Assembly: GCF_900112225.1 (NCBI RefSeq)
Contig: NZ_FOLD01000011.1
Location: forward strand, 62,001 to 126,000
DNA from: Massilia yuzhufengensis
Lineage (GTDB): Bacteria; Pseudomonadota; Gammaproteobacteria; Burkholderiales; Burkholderiaceae_D
DNA length: 64,000 bases
Direction: 5' to 3'
A model generated the notes under the pieces. The model was given only the letters and a program-made list of their open reading frames with translations. It had not been told where the DNA came from and did not search any database. Made by a program: the position numbers and the translations under genes. This document shows, piece by piece, positions 1 to 8,747 of this stretch; position 1 is the stretch's first letter, and each line of letters starts with the position of its first letter.

Positions 1-712
1 GAACCTGGCCAAGCGCGGCATGGGCCTGGCCGACGTGCTGACCCGCCAGCTCAGTTCCAACGCCGTGGGCGCGCAGGCGCTGGCGATCGGCGCCGATGGC
101 GTGGCCGCCGGCAAGGCCGCCGAAGCCGCTTCCGCGATCGCGCCCCTGAACGGCATGCGTCCAGGGATGGACGCGGCCACCATGATCAAGACCGGCGCCA
201 CCCAGCCGGGCTCGCCGGCACTGGCGCTCACCACCGCGAGCGGCCGGGTGCAGGCGCCGCACGTGCGCTCGTTCCAGGAAAAGCTGCATGCCCACGCCGC
301 CGAAGCCGAGCGCGCCACCGGCGTGCCGGCCAAGTTCATGCTGGGCCAGGCGGCGCTGGAAAGCGGCTGGGGCAAGCGCATGATCCGCAACGCCGACGGC
401 AGCAACAGCAACAACCTGTTCGGCATCAAGGCCGGCCCTGGCTGGAAGGGCAAGGTCGCCACCGCCGTGACCACCGAATACGTCAATGGCAAGGCCCAGA
501 CCCGGGTCGAGAAATTCCGTGCCTACGACACCCCGGCCGACTCGTTCAAGGATTACGCCAACATGCTGGCCAAGAACCCGCGCTACGAAAAAGTGCTGGC
601 CAGCGGCGGCGACGCCTCGGCCTTCGCCCACGGCCTGCAGCGCGCCGGCTATGCGACCGACCCGAACTACGCGTCCAAGCTGACCCGCATCATCAAGCAC
701 TCGCTGGCCTAA
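1..712 (+). CDS. flgJ: Flagellar rod-assembly protein / peptidoglycan hydrolase FlgJ, 3' part
   Basis: FlgJ caps the growing rod and, in beta- and gammaproteobacteria, carries a C-terminal glucosaminidase that opens the periplasmic peptidoglycan for it. The reading frame is open from base 2, so the gene enters from the left; the Met at base 20 is internal. About 236 residues are visible: the end of the N-terminal rod-cap part, a low-complexity linker, then a glucosaminidase domain. ALESGWGK contains the presumed catalytic Glu (codon 359-361), followed by NNLFGIKAG and a C-terminal Tyr/Gly-rich lobe (YATDPNYASKL). The stop codon is 84 bp before flgK, the usual flgJ-flgK-flgL order. The start and the rod-cap domain lie outside the window. 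Confidence 0.95.
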   Translation, partial: NLAKRGMGLADVLTRQLSSNAVGAQALAIGADGVAAGKAAEAASAIAPLNGMRPGMDAATMIKTGATQPGSPALALTTASGRVQAPHVRSFQEKLHAHAAEAERATGVPAKFMLGQAALESGWGKRMIRNADGSNSNNLFGIKAGPGWKGKVATAVTTEYVNGKAQTRVEKFRAYDTPADSFKDYANMLAKNPRYEKVLASGGDASAFAHGLQRAGYATDPNYASKLTRIIKHSLA

Positions 713-742
713 GCCGCCGGCGGGGCTTGTCGAAACGCCAAG

Positions 743-769
743 TCAAGTTTTCGCAAAAATTGCCGTTGA
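743..769 (+). promoter_or_regulatory. Sigma28 (FliA)-like promoter of flgKL
   Basis: TCAAGTTT (743-750), an 11-base spacer and GCCGTTGA (762-769) resemble the sigma28 consensus TAAAGTTT-N11-GCCGATAA. The element ends 27 bp before the flgK start. flgK and flgL are late genes in other flagellar systems, so the position fits. The assignment rests on sequence only; the -35 has one mismatch and the -10 two. Confidence 0.65.
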
Positions 770-796
770 TAGAACAGTCAGAGAAAGAAAGAAAAT

Positions 797-2743
797 ATGT
801 CCGGTAACCTCCTTAGCATTGGCAAGACTGGCCTGTTCGCCGCACAGGCGGGCCTGTCGACGACCGGTCACAACATCACCAATGCCAACGTGGCCGGCTA
901 TAACCGCCAGGTCGTGGTGCAGGCCACCGGCCCGATGCTCGATACCGGCGTCGGCTTCCTGGGCACCGGCACCCAGGTGTCCCAGATCAAGCGCTACAGC
1001 GACGAATTCCTCAACGTGCAGGTGCGTAACGCCCAGGCCAGCAAGAGCGGCCTGGAGTCGTATCACGCCCAGATCAGCCAGATCGACAACATGCTGGCCG
1101 ACCAGACCGCCGGCCTGTCGCCGTCGCTGCAGAGCTTCTTCAAGGGTGTGCAGGACATGGCCGCGAACCGCGCCTCGGTGCCTTCGCGTCAGGCGATGCT
1201 GTCCGGTGCCGAGACCCTGGCCACGCGCTTCCAGGCGCTCGACACGCGCCTGGGCGAGATCCGCGAAGGCGTGAACAGCACCATCGAGGCCAGCGTTACG
1301 ATGATCAATTCCTACGCCAACCAGATCGCCGACCTGAACGACAAGATAGGTACCTTCGCCGCGGCCCAGCAGCATGCGCCGAACGACCTGCTGGACAAGC
1401 GCGACCAGCTGGTGATGGAGCTGAACACCCACGTCAAGGCCACCGTGACCCCGGGCGACAACAACAGCGTGACGGTGTCGATCGGCAGCGGCCAGCCGCT
1501 GGTGGTGGGCCAGCGCGCCTTCCAGCTGGCGGCCGCCAAGTCGCCGACCGACCAGACCCGCCTCGAAGTGGGCTACATGACCGGTTCGCGCGTCACGGTG
1601 CTGTCCGACAGCGCCCTGTCCGGCGGCACCCTCGGCGGCGCGCTCGAGTTCCGCAGCAAGACCCTGGATCCGACCCAGAGCGCGCTGGGCAAGGTGGCGA
1701 TCGGCATGGCGCTGGAATTCAACGCCCAGCACAAACTCGGCCTGGACCAGAAGGGCGACCCGGGCGGCGACTTCTTCAGCGTGGCGCCGGCCTACGTGGG
1801 CCGGAACAGCAACAACGCCGTCACCAGCACCACCGAGGTCACGGCCGTCGTCAGCGACATCGCCAACCTGGCCGACAGCGACCTGAAGGTCGAGTACGAC
1901 GGCAGCAAGTACATGGTCACCCGCCTGTCGGACAAGGCCCAGATGGAGTACACCGGCGCGGGCGCGACCCAGACCATGTTCGGCATCGACTTCAAGATCA
2001 CCGGCGCGTCCGCCAAGGGCGACGAGTTCCTGGTGCGCCCGACCATCGGCGGCGCCGCCAACTTCAACGTGCTGGTCAAGGACGTGGCCGGCATCGCTGC
2101 TGCCGCGCCGATCGCCACCAGCTCGCCGCTCACCAATACCGGCACCGCCAAGATCAGCGCCGGAACGGTGAGCAAGGACTTCCTGGACAGCCCGCCTGCG
2201 CTGCCGGTGACGCTCACTTTCGACAAGGCCACCGGCAACCTGGGCGGCTTCCCCGGCGCCACGGTGCAGGTGACCAAGAGCGACGGCAGCACCAGCTCGG
2301 TCGCCGCCGGCAGCGTGAAGTTCTTCGAAGGCGCCACCTACACCTTTGGCGGCGTCAGCGTCACCATGTCCGGCGCGCCGGGCGATGGCGACGAGTTCAA
2401 GATTTCTGGCAACAGCGGCGGCGTCGGCGACGTGCGCAACATCGGCCTGCTGGGCGACCTGCAGACCAAGAACATCTTCAACAACGGCACCGCCACCCTG
2501 CAATCGTCCTATGCCCAGCTGGTCAGCACGGTGGGCAACAAGACCCGCGAAGTGCAGGTCAACGGCAAGGCCGCCGAAGCGCTGCTGACCCAGGCCCAGG
2601 CCAGCGCCGGCAACGTCTCGGGCGTGAACCTGGACGAGGAAGCCACCAACCTGATCAAGTACCAGCAGGCCTACCAGGCCGCGGGCAAGGTCATGCAGAT
2701 CGCCGGCACCATCTTCGACACCCTGCTGTCGATCGGCCGCTAA
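797..2743 (+). CDS. flgK: Flagellar hook-associated protein 1 FlgK
   Basis: FlgK forms the first hook-filament junction ring and is exported by the flagellar type III system. The 648-residue protein has the N-terminal Flg_bb_rod-like helix (GHNITNANVAGYNRQ, about residues 24-38) and the matching C-terminal heptad segment with NLDEEATNLIKYQQAYQAA near residues 610-630. These conserved ends pair into a coiled coil, and the middle is variable. It is longer than the E. coli protein (547 residues), the extra length lying in the central region. An AGAAAGAAAG purine stretch precedes the ATG. flgL follows after 23 bp, so the two are probably co-transcribed from the sigma28-like promoter at 743-769. 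Confidence 0.97.
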   Translation: MSGNLLSIGKTGLFAAQAGLSTTGHNITNANVAGYNRQVVVQATGPMLDTGVGFLGTGTQVSQIKRYSDEFLNVQVRNAQASKSGLESYHAQISQIDNMLADQTAGLSPSLQSFFKGVQDMAANRASVPSRQAMLSGAETLATRFQALDTRLGEIREGVNSTIEASVTMINSYANQIADLNDKIGTFAAAQQHAPNDLLDKRDQLVMELNTHVKATVTPGDNNSVTVSIGSGQPLVVGQRAFQLAAAKSPTDQTRLEVGYMTGSRVTVLSDSALSGGTLGGALEFRSKTLDPTQSALGKVAIGMALEFNAQHKLGLDQKGDPGGDFFSVAPAYVGRNSNNAVTSTTEVTAVVSDIANLADSDLKVEYDGSKYMVTRLSDKAQMEYTGAGATQTMFGIDFKITGASAKGDEFLVRPTIGGAANFNVLVKDVAGIAAAAPIATSSPLTNTGTAKISAGTVSKDFLDSPPALPVTLTFDKATGNLGGFPGATVQVTKSDGSTSSVAAGSVKFFEGATYTFGGVSVTMSGAPGDGDEFKISGNSGGVGDVRNIGLLGDLQTKNIFNNGTATLQSSYAQLVSTVGNKTREVQVNGKAAEALLTQAQASAGNVSGVNLDEEATNLIKYQQAYQAAGKVMQIAGTIFDTLLSIGR

Positions 2744-2766
2744 CCCCGCACCAGCACGAGGCTCCC

Positions 2767-3984
2767 ATGCGCATCAGTACCTATTCGATTTTCAATAACG
2801 CGACCTCGCAACTGAACTCGCTGCAAAGCGCGCTGTCGCGTACCCAGGCGCAGATGTCGGCCAATACCCGCATCCTGACCCCGGCCGACGACCCGGTGGC
2901 CTCGGCCCGTGCGCTCGAAGTGAGCCAGTCGAAGGAAATGAACACCCAGTTTGCCACCAACCGCGACAGCGCACGCTCGTCGCTGGGGACTGTGGAAGGC
3001 GCGCTGCAGAATGCCGGCACGCTCCTGATCAATATCCAGCAGCTGGCGGTCAGCGCCGGCAATGCCGCCATGCTGCCGGCCGACCGGCGCGCGCTGGCGA
3101 CCGAACTGGAAGGGCGCCTGGAAGACCTGATGGGCGTGGCCAACAGCACCGACGGCGCCGGCGGCTACCTGTTCTCCGGCTATATGGCGACCACCCAGCC
3201 ATTCAGCCGCACCGCCGAGGGCGCGCGCTACGACGGCGACCAGGGCCAGCGCCAGCTGCAGGTCGGGGCGTCGCGCCGCATGCCGCTGTCGGCCTCGGGC
3301 AGCGCCGTGTTCGAAAACAACGCTACCGGCAATGGCAGCTTCCAAACCCAGGCCACCGGCGGCAATACCGGCACCGGCGTCATCTCGTCCGGTTCCGTGA
3401 TCGACCGCAACGCATCGCAGGGCAAGAGCTTCACGCTGACCTTCGCCGTGAGCGGCACGCCGGCCCAGACCACCTACACCGCCGTCGATACCTCCACCAC
3501 CCCGCCCACCACCTACCCGAGCCAGGCCTACGAGGCGGGCAAGGCGATCACGCTGGGCGGCACGAGTTTCGACATCAAGGGGGCGCCGGCAGATGGCGAC
3601 AGCTTCACGCTGGCGCCGAGCACCAAGCAGTCCGTGTTCGAGACCATCACCGACCTGATCGCCACGCTGCGCTCGCCGTCCGACACGGCGGCCGACAAGT
3701 CGGCTTATACGAACGGGCTCAATACGGCGCTGGACAACCTGAAGTCGGCCCACGACAACGTGCTGACGGTGCAGGCATCGGTGGGCGCCCACCTGAAGGA
3801 ACTGGATTACCTGGACAGCGCCGGCGACGACCTCGACATCCAGTACGCGGCCACCCTGGGCGACCTGCAGGACCTGGACATGGTCAAGGCCATCTCCGAT
3901 TTCTCGATGCAGCAGACCACCCTGCAGGCGGCGCAGATGTCGTTCAAGACGATGTCGGGGCTGTCGCTGTTCAACTACCTGTAA
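2767..3984 (+). CDS. flgL: Flagellar hook-associated protein 3 FlgL
   Basis: FlgL is the second junction protein between hook and filament. The 405-residue product starts with MRISTYSIFNNATSQLNSLQ and has the flagellin-type N-terminal helix with the PADDPVASARALE motif near residues 38-50. It ends with the flagellin-like C-terminal helix (SFKTMSGLSLFNYL). The central part (about residues 180-290) is rich in Gly, Thr and Ser and is not conserved. Length is larger than the E. coli protein (317). It lies 23 bp after flgK, and a strong hairpin follows at 4034-4054, closing the flgKL unit. Confidence 0.96.
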   Translation: MRISTYSIFNNATSQLNSLQSALSRTQAQMSANTRILTPADDPVASARALEVSQSKEMNTQFATNRDSARSSLGTVEGALQNAGTLLINIQQLAVSAGNAAMLPADRRALATELEGRLEDLMGVANSTDGAGGYLFSGYMATTQPFSRTAEGARYDGDQGQRQLQVGASRRMPLSASGSAVFENNATGNGSFQTQATGGNTGTGVISSGSVIDRNASQGKSFTLTFAVSGTPAQTTYTAVDTSTTPPTTYPSQAYEAGKAITLGGTSFDIKGAPADGDSFTLAPSTKQSVFETITDLIATLRSPSDTAADKSAYTNGLNTALDNLKSAHDNVLTVQASVGAHLKELDYLDSAGDDLDIQYAATLGDLQDLDMVKAISDFSMQQTTLQAAQMSFKTMSGLSLFNYL

Positions 3985-4033
3985 GGCGGGAATCAGCTGT
4001 TCGGGCCAGGCGCTGCTGGCTGGGGGATGGGTG

Positions 4034-4054
4034 CGGCGGCGCCTGGCGCCGCCG
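4034..4054. terminator. GC hairpin between convergent flgL and the 47-residue ORF
   Basis: A perfect palindrome, CGGCGGCGCC-T-GGCGCCGCCG, lies between the flgL stop (3984) and the stop of the opposite-strand small gene (4065). It has no T-run on either side, so it is a candidate factor-assisted or weak bidirectional terminator rather than a classical intrinsic one. Confidence 0.4.
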
Positions 4055-4064
4055 GGGTACTGCG

Positions 4065-4208
4065 TTAGTCGTACTGGTAACCCTGGATCACGTAGGGCTG
4101 GGCGAACATCTCGACAGCGCGGCGCAGCTTCGCGCGCAAACCTGCGGACAGGCGCGGGAACAGCGGGGCGGCCTGGCGGTACTCGATGGCAGCAGTGGTC
4201 ATGGTCAT
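4065..4208 (-). CDS. Small protein of 47 residues, function unknown
   Basis: A short reading frame begins at the ATG at 4208-4206 (a second ATG lies two codons on) and ends with TAA at 4067-4065. It is preceded by a strong ribosome-binding site (AAGGAAGGA, 4209-4217). The product is basic in the middle and ends in an aromatic tail: MTMTTAAIEYRQ at the start, AGLRAKLRRAVEMFAQPY in the centre, VIQGYQYD at the end. There is no signal peptide or membrane segment. It is convergent with flgL. The strong ribosome-binding site and hairpin-bounded 3' end support a real gene. I do not recognise a family and propose no function. Confidence 0.6.
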   Translation of the reverse strand: MTMTTAAIEYRQAAPLFPRLSAGLRAKLRRAVEMFAQPYVIQGYQYD

Positions 4209-4309
4209 TCCTTCCTTGCGGCAATAAACAATGACGACAGCTTAGCCCGCAACCAGAAATTAATCCAATCGCTATTTCGAATCACCGCGATACACAAAAA
4301 ACATAACAC

Positions 4310-4711
4310 TTACGGCCGGATCCTTGCACCCGGCTCCCGCAGCTGCCGCAGTTCCCTGTTCAACCACTCCGCGCTGTCCACCAGGCCACCGGTGCCGCAC
4401 TTGACCCGGTACGCCCTGCCCGACAAACTGCTTTTCGACGCGGCAGCGTCGATGAACTGCTCGGTGCTGGCCAGCGCCGCCTTTTCCCTGTTCTCGATGT
4501 AGTCGAGCTTGCGCAGCAGGTGGCTGCGGGCGTCGGCCGCGCTGTGCCAACTGCGGTTGCGTTCGAACTGGCAGCCGGAGGAGTGCAGTTTCACCAACAA
4601 GGAGGTGATTTCGGCGCGCACCGGCGCCGGCGTCGGTGCGGCGCGCGCACCAAGGGCAAAGCCGGCGCACAGGAAGGCGGCCAGGGCGTTGTAATGGCGG
4701 GGGAGTGTCAT
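4310..4711 (-). CDS. DUF5329-like periplasmic protein
   Basis: The 133-residue product starts MTLPRHYNALAAFLCAGFAL and has a cleavable signal peptide ending near ALGARAAP (about residue 24). The mature part resembles DUF5329: a stretch around SSGCQFERNRSWHSA, a helical section with HLLRKLDYIENREKAAL, a Thr-Glu-Gln-Phe-Ile-Asp segment, then a second Cys (YRVKCGTG) and a C-terminal WLNRELRQLRE. The two Cys residues could form a disulfide. A longer frame runs further upstream but overlaps fliR, so the start with the signal peptide (4711) is preferred. It lies 47 bp after fliR on the same strand and may be the last gene of that operon. The molecular role of the family is unknown to me. Confidence 0.7.
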   Translation of the reverse strand: MTLPRHYNALAAFLCAGFALGARAAPTPAPVRAEITSLLVKLHSSGCQFERNRSWHSAADARSHLLRKLDYIENREKAALASTEQFIDAAASKSSLSGRAYRVKCGTGGLVDSAEWLNRELRQLREPGARIRP

Positions 4712-4758
4712 CGGCGTACAGGTCGGGTCGGGATGGCCGATTCTAGCGTGGCGCCGGC

Positions 4759-5568
4759 CTAGCCCGGCGCGGGCCTGGCCGGCGTCACGGCCGCGGCGCG
4801 CGGCGCCGCGCGGCCGGCCTCGATCCCCTGGTTGAACAGGTTGACGATCGGCATGCCGAGGTAGGGCATGGCCAGGCTCAGGGTCAGGAAGCCCACGCCC
4901 AGGGTCACCGGGAAGCCGATACCGAAGATGTTCAGCTGCGGCGCGGCGCGCGTCAGGATGCCCAGCGCCACGTTGGTGATCAGGAGCGCCGCCACGATCG
5001 GCAGCGCCAATTGCAGGCCGCTGGAGAAGATGCGTCCGCCCCAGCGCGCCAGTTCGAGCGGCGCGTTGCCGGAAAACGGCGTGCTGGAGATCGGCATCGT
5101 GACGAAGCTTTCGGCCAGCGCCGCCAGCAGCACCAGGTGGGCGTTCACGGCCAGGAAGGCCATGGTGGCCACCAGCGTCAGGAACTGGGCCACGGCGGCC
5201 GAGCGGCCGCGCGAATTGGGGTCGAAGAAGACGGCGAAGCCCAGGCCCATCGTCATGCTGGCCACTTCGCCGGCATACTCGATGGCGGCGAACACGACGC
5301 GCATGGCGAAGCCCATCGCCACGCCGATCAGGAGTTCCTTCACCAGGATCAAGAGGCCCGCCCACGAGGTCGGGTCGAGCGCCGGGCCGGCGGGAACGGT
5401 GGGCGCGATCACGGCGGCCAGCAGCACGCCGAGCGAGAGCTTGATCGACATCGGCACGCCGGCATTGCCGAACAGCGGCGCGCTGGCGACCAGGCCGAGG
5501 ATGCGCGTGAGCGGCCACAGCAGCCCCACGATCCAGGCGTTCATCTCGCCGGTAGACAGGCTCAGCAT
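4759..5568 (-). CDS. fliR: Flagellar type III export gate protein FliR
   Basis: FliR forms the inner-membrane export gate with FliP and FliQ. The 269-residue protein consists of about six hydrophobic segments, starting with NAWIVGLLWPLTRILGLVAS and including ILVKELLIGVAMGFAMRVVF and VTLGVGFLTLSLAMPYLGMP. Its length matches the family (about 260). It lies 16 bp after fliQ, in the fliP-Q-R order seen in nearly all flagellar loci. The C-terminal tail is Ala/Pro/Arg-rich and poorly conserved. Confidence 0.95.
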   Translation of the reverse strand: MLSLSTGEMNAWIVGLLWPLTRILGLVASAPLFGNAGVPMSIKLSLGVLLAAVIAPTVPAGPALDPTSWAGLLILVKELLIGVAMGFAMRVVFAAIEYAGEVASMTMGLGFAVFFDPNSRGRSAAVAQFLTLVATMAFLAVNAHLVLLAALAESFVTMPISSTPFSGNAPLELARWGGRIFSSGLQLALPIVAALLITNVALGILTRAAPQLNIFGIGFPVTLGVGFLTLSLAMPYLGMPIVNLFNQGIEAGRAAPRAAAVTPARPAPG

Positions 5569-5584
5569 GCGCGCAGGCCGCCGC

Positions 5585-5854
5585 TTACCCGACCATGCCT
5601 GGGATGCCGGTAAAGATCCCGCGCATATAGTCCAGCATGACCGACAGCATCCACGGCCCGGCCACGACCAGCGCGATGAAGATGCCGACCAGTTTCGGGA
5701 TGAAGGACAGGGTCGCTTCGTTGATCTGGGTGGCGGCCTGGAAGATGCTGATGATCAGGCCGATGATCAGGGCCACCAGCAGCAGCGGGGCCGAGACCAT
5801 CAGGGTCACTTCCATCGCCGTGCGGCCCATCGTCATGACGGATTCGGGAGTCAT
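5585..5854 (-). CDS. fliQ: Flagellar type III export gate protein FliQ
   Basis: FliQ is a small two-helix export-gate subunit that packs around the FliP-FliR complex. The 89 residues carry two long hydrophobic segments: VTLMVSAPLLLVALIIGLII (about 16-35) and LVGIFIALVVAGPWMLSVML (about 55-74). The family motif QAATQINEATLSFIPK lies between them. Length is typical (89 in E. coli). It starts 12 bp after fliP and ends 16 bp before fliR. Confidence 0.97.
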   Translation of the reverse strand: MTPESVMTMGRTAMEVTLMVSAPLLLVALIIGLIISIFQAATQINEATLSFIPKLVGIFIALVVAGPWMLSVMLDYMRGIFTGIPGMVG

Positions 5855-5866
5855 GCCTGGCCTTCC

Positions 5867-6619
5867 CTAGTAAAAACTCTGGGCAAGCGAACCCAGCAAC
5901 AACTGCCAGCCGTCGACCAGCACGAACAGCATCAGCTTGAACGGCAGCGAGATCACCGCGGGCGACATCATCATCATCCCCATCGCCATCAGCACCGAGG
6001 CCACCACCATGTCGATGATCAGGAAGGGGATGAAGATCGCGAAGCCGATCTGGAACGCGGTTTTCAGTTCGCTCGTCACGAACGCCGGGATCAGCACCCG
6101 CAGCGGGATGTCTTCGGGGCCCTGCAGGGCAGGGGAGCGCGAGATCTTGACGAACAGCGCCAGGTCCGACTGGCGGGTCTGCTTGATCATGAATTCCTTG
6201 AGCGGCACCACGCCGCGGTCCAGCGCCTCGCTCATCTGCATCCGGTTTTCCTGCAGCGGCAGGTAGGCCTCGGTGTAGATGCGATCAAAAGTCGGCCCCA
6301 TCACGAAGAAGGTCAGGAACAGCGCCAGCCCCACCATCACCTGGTTGGGCGGCGCGGTGGCGGTGCCGATCGCCTGGCGCAGCAGCGAGAGCACGATGAT
6401 GATGCGGGTGAAGGCCGTCATCATCAGCAGCGCCGCCGGCAGGAAGGTCAGCGCCGTCATCAGGATCAGCGTCTGGACCGGCAGCGTGTACTGGGTGCCG
6501 CCGCCCGGGGCGGGGCTGGTGGTGAAGGCGGGGATGCCGGGCGCGGCCAGGGCCGCCAGCGGCAGCGCCACCATGGCAGCGCCCAGCAGCAGGCGGTTGA
6601 CGGTGTGCTTATGTCGCAT
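5867..6619 (-). CDS. fliP: Flagellar type III export gate protein FliP
   Basis: FliP forms the core of the export channel in the inner membrane. The 250-residue protein begins [20 protein letters not shown] with a signal peptide ending around ALAAPG, as is usual for FliP. It continues with conserved segments such as [35 protein letters not shown] and [21 protein letters not shown] longer in-frame extension to 6694 lies inside fliO, lacks family similarity and bypasses the signal peptide, so the ATG at 6619 is chosen. This start overlaps the fliO end by 11 bp, which suggests translational coupling. Confidence 0.96.
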   Translation of the reverse strand: MRHKHTVNRLLLGAAMVALPLAALAAPGIPAFTTSPAPGGGTQYTLPVQTLILMTALTFLPAALLMMTAFTRIIIVLSLLRQAIGTATAPPNQVMVGLALFLTFFVMGPTFDRIYTEAYLPLQENRMQMSEALDRGVVPLKEFMIKQTRQSDLALFVKISRSPALQGPEDIPLRVLIPAFVTSELKTAFQIGFAIFIPFLIIDMVVASVLMAMGMMMMSPAVISLPFKLMLFVLVDGWQLLLGSLAQSFY

Positions 6620-7313
6620 TGCGTTTGTCGATCGTGTTCTTGAGCCAGTCGCCGAAGCTGCCGGCGGCAGGCGCGTGGGCGGCGAGCGAGGCATGCTGTT
6701 CGGCGCCTTCCTGGCGCGGCATGGTGGCCAGGGCGTTGACCCGTCCCGGCGACGCGCCGACGACGATCCACTGGTCGCCCACCTCGACCACCATGATGCG
6801 CTCGCGCCCGCCGATATTGAGAGCGCCGACCAGCTTCACGTTGGCGCTGGCGCCGATGCCGCGCGGGCCATAGCGCTTCAGGAACCAGGCCAGGCCGAGC
6901 AGCAGGCCCAGCACCAGCACCAGCGCGAGGATGGTCTGCAGCAGGCTGCCGGGGCCGGGCGCGGGCGGGCCGGGCATCACGACCTGCGGCGGGCGCTGGC
7001 CGGGGGCGGGGGAAGCCAGGGGCGCCGGGTCGGCGGCGGGGGCGGCGGCCGGGCCGGGCTCCTGCACCGGCGTCGAGACCGGGCCGGATGGGGCGGGCTG
7101 GGCCAGGGTGGCGGGGCGGCCGGCCGTGGTCGCGCCTTTCGGCAGCGGCTGGGTCTCGACCGAGGCCGGGGCCGGCACCGGAATCGGGGCGGCGGCGTCG
7201 CCGGCTTGCTGGGCCGTTGCCGCGTTCGGCAGCAGCAGCGCCACGGCGAGCAACAGGGTGGACTGCGCCGCCCACCCTGCTGGATTACTACGTGCGACGT
7301 TGCGCGAGGTCAT
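6609..7313 (-). CDS. fliO: Flagellar biosynthesis protein FliO
   Basis: FliO is a membrane scaffold that helps FliP assemble. The 234-residue protein has a hydrophobic N-terminal segment ([17 protein letters not shown], about 18-34) and a long Pro/Ala-rich periplasmic linker. A transmembrane helix follows ([20 protein letters not shown], about 143-162). The cytoplasmic domain carries [20 protein letters not shown], typical of FliO. It is longer than E. coli FliO because of the Pro/Ala linker. The ATG overlaps the fliN stop in an ATGA arrangement, and the gene ends inside the fliP start. Confidence 0.93.
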   Translation of the reverse strand: MTSRNVARSNPAGWAAQSTLLLAVALLLPNAATAQQAGDAAAPIPVPAPASVETQPLPKGATTAGRPATLAQPAPSGPVSTPVQEPGPAAAPAADPAPLASPAPGQRPPQVVMPGPPAPGPGSLLQTILALVLVLGLLLGLAWFLKRYGPRGIGASANVKLVGALNIGGRERIMVVEVGDQWIVVGASPGRVNALATMPRQEGAEQHASLAAHAPAAGSFGDWLKNTIDKRNAT

Positions 7314-7747
7314 TTATTCAGTTTTCTGATCCGTTCCGATGGCGTAATGATATCAGTCAGGCGGATACCGAACTTGTCGTTCACGACCACCACCTCGCCC
7401 TGGGCGATCAGGCAGCCGTTGACCAGCACGTCCATCGGCTCGCCGGCCAGGCCGTCGAGCTCGACGACCGAGCCCTGCGCCAGCTGCAGCAGGTTCTTGA
7501 TCGCGATCTTGGTGCGGCCGAGTTCGACCGTCAGCTGGACCGGGATATCGAGGATGAAGTCGATGTCGTTCGGGGTCTCGTTGCGCGCGCCCTTGTTCGA
7601 GAAATCCTTGAACACGGCGGCGGTCGGCGCTGCCGCGGCAGCCTGCTGCTGGCGCTCGAGGGCCGCCGCTTCGGCTGCGGCCTGCTCGGCGATCGCCGCG
7701 CCCCAATCGTCGTCGAGGCCGTCCTGGTCGTCCTGGGTATCGGACAT
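7310..7747 (-). CDS. fliN: Flagellar motor switch protein FliN
   Basis: FliN is the C-ring component that, with FliM, senses CheY-phosphate and docks the export ATPase complex. The 145-residue product has an acidic/Ala-Gln-rich N-terminal extension (about 1-65). A conserved SpoA domain follows: FILDIPVQLTVELGRTKIAI, LLQLAQGSVVELDGLAGEPM, DVLVNGCLIAQGEVVVVNDK and FGIRLTDIITPSERI. Gene order fliM-N-O and the 4-bp overlap with fliO support the assignment. Confidence 0.96.
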   Translation of the reverse strand: MSDTQDDQDGLDDDWGAAIAEQAAAEAAALERQQQAAAAAPTAAVFKDFSNKGARNETPNDIDFILDIPVQLTVELGRTKIAIKNLLQLAQGSVVELDGLAGEPMDVLVNGCLIAQGEVVVVNDKFGIRLTDIITPSERIRKLNK

Positions 7748-7757
7748 GGTGTTCTCC

Positions 7758-8741
7758 TTACTTGTTAAAGCTGTCGCTATTGGCGAGCAATTTTTCGACC
7801 TTCAGCGCGTACTGGCCGCTGAAGACGCCGTAGGTGCAATCCATCACCGGGACGCCATCGACCGTGGCCTGCAGCATCTCCGGCACCGTGATCGGGATAA
7901 CGTCGCCGATCTTCATGTTGAGGATTTCGTCGAAGTTGGCGCGGCCTTCGCCCAGCACCGCCACCAGCTCGACTTCGGCGACCTGGATCTGCTGCGTCAT
8001 CAGGCGCACCCAGCGCTTGTCGACTTCCAGCGCCTCGCCCTGCAGGCTCGAGGTCAGGGCGTCGCGGATCGGCTCGATCATCGAGTAGGGCATGCAGAAG
8101 TGGATCTGGCCCGACACCGAACCGAGTTCGATGGTGAAGGTGCACGACACCACCACCTCGTTCGGGGTGGCGATGTTGGCGAACTGGGTGTTCATCTCGG
8201 ACCGGATGTACTCGAACTCGACCGGGTAGACCGGCTCCCACGACTTGCCGTAGGCCTCGAACACGATATCCAGGATACGCAGGATGATGCGCTGCTCGGT
8301 CTGGGTGAAGTCGCGGCCTTCGACCCGGGTGTGGAAGCGGCCGTCGCCACCGAACAGGTTGTCCACCAGCAGGAACACGAGGCCCGGGTCGAACACCATC
8401 AACGCGGTGCCGCGCAGCGGCTTCATGTGGATCAGGTTCAGGTTGGTCGGCACCACCAGGTTGCGGATGAATTCGCTGTACTTCGACACCCGCACCGAGC
8501 CCACCGACACTTCGGCGCTGCGGCGCAGGAAGTTGAACAGGCCCACCCGCAGGTAGCGGGCGAAACGCTCGTTGATGATCTCGAGCGTCGGCATGCGGCC
8601 GCGGACGATCCGCTCCTGCGTCGCCAGGTTGTAGGTGCGGACCCCCGAGGTATCTTCAGGCGCGGCAATGTCGTCCTGGTCGCCGTTGACCCCCTTGAGG
8701 AGGGCATCGACTTCTTCCTGGGAGAGGAAATTATCGGCCAT
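7758..8741 (-). CDS. fliM: Flagellar motor switch protein FliM
   Basis: FliM forms the wall of the C ring and binds phosphorylated CheY. The 327-residue protein begins with the CheY-binding peptide (FLSQEEVDALLKGV, residues 4-17). A CheC-like middle domain follows (for example FARYLRVGLFNFLRRSAEV and DPGLVFLLVDNLFGGDGRF), then a C-terminal SpoA domain (LNMKIGDVIPITVPEMLQAT). Length matches E. coli FliM (334). It lies 6 bp after fliL and 10 bp before fliN. Confidence 0.97.
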   Translation of the reverse strand: MADNFLSQEEVDALLKGVNGDQDDIAAPEDTSGVRTYNLATQERIVRGRMPTLEIINERFARYLRVGLFNFLRRSAEVSVGSVRVSKYSEFIRNLVVPTNLNLIHMKPLRGTALMVFDPGLVFLLVDNLFGGDGRFHTRVEGRDFTQTEQRIILRILDIVFEAYGKSWEPVYPVEFEYIRSEMNTQFANIATPNEVVVSCTFTIELGSVSGQIHFCMPYSMIEPIRDALTSSLQGEALEVDKRWVRLMTQQIQVAEVELVAVLGEGRANFDEILNMKIGDVIPITVPEMLQATVDGVPVMDCTYGVFSGQYALKVEKLLANSDSFNK

Positions 8742-8747
8742 GGGTGC

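Noticed and set aside
743-2503. Long open frame on the minus strand opposite flgK
   Set aside because: It is antisense to a clearly conserved FlgK and reads low-complexity His/Gly/Ala/Arg-rich sequence typical of the reverse frame of high-GC genes.
5867-6694. Longer fliP start at 6694
   Set aside because: The extra 25 residues lie inside fliO, are Pro/Arg-rich and would displace the signal peptide from the N-terminus.
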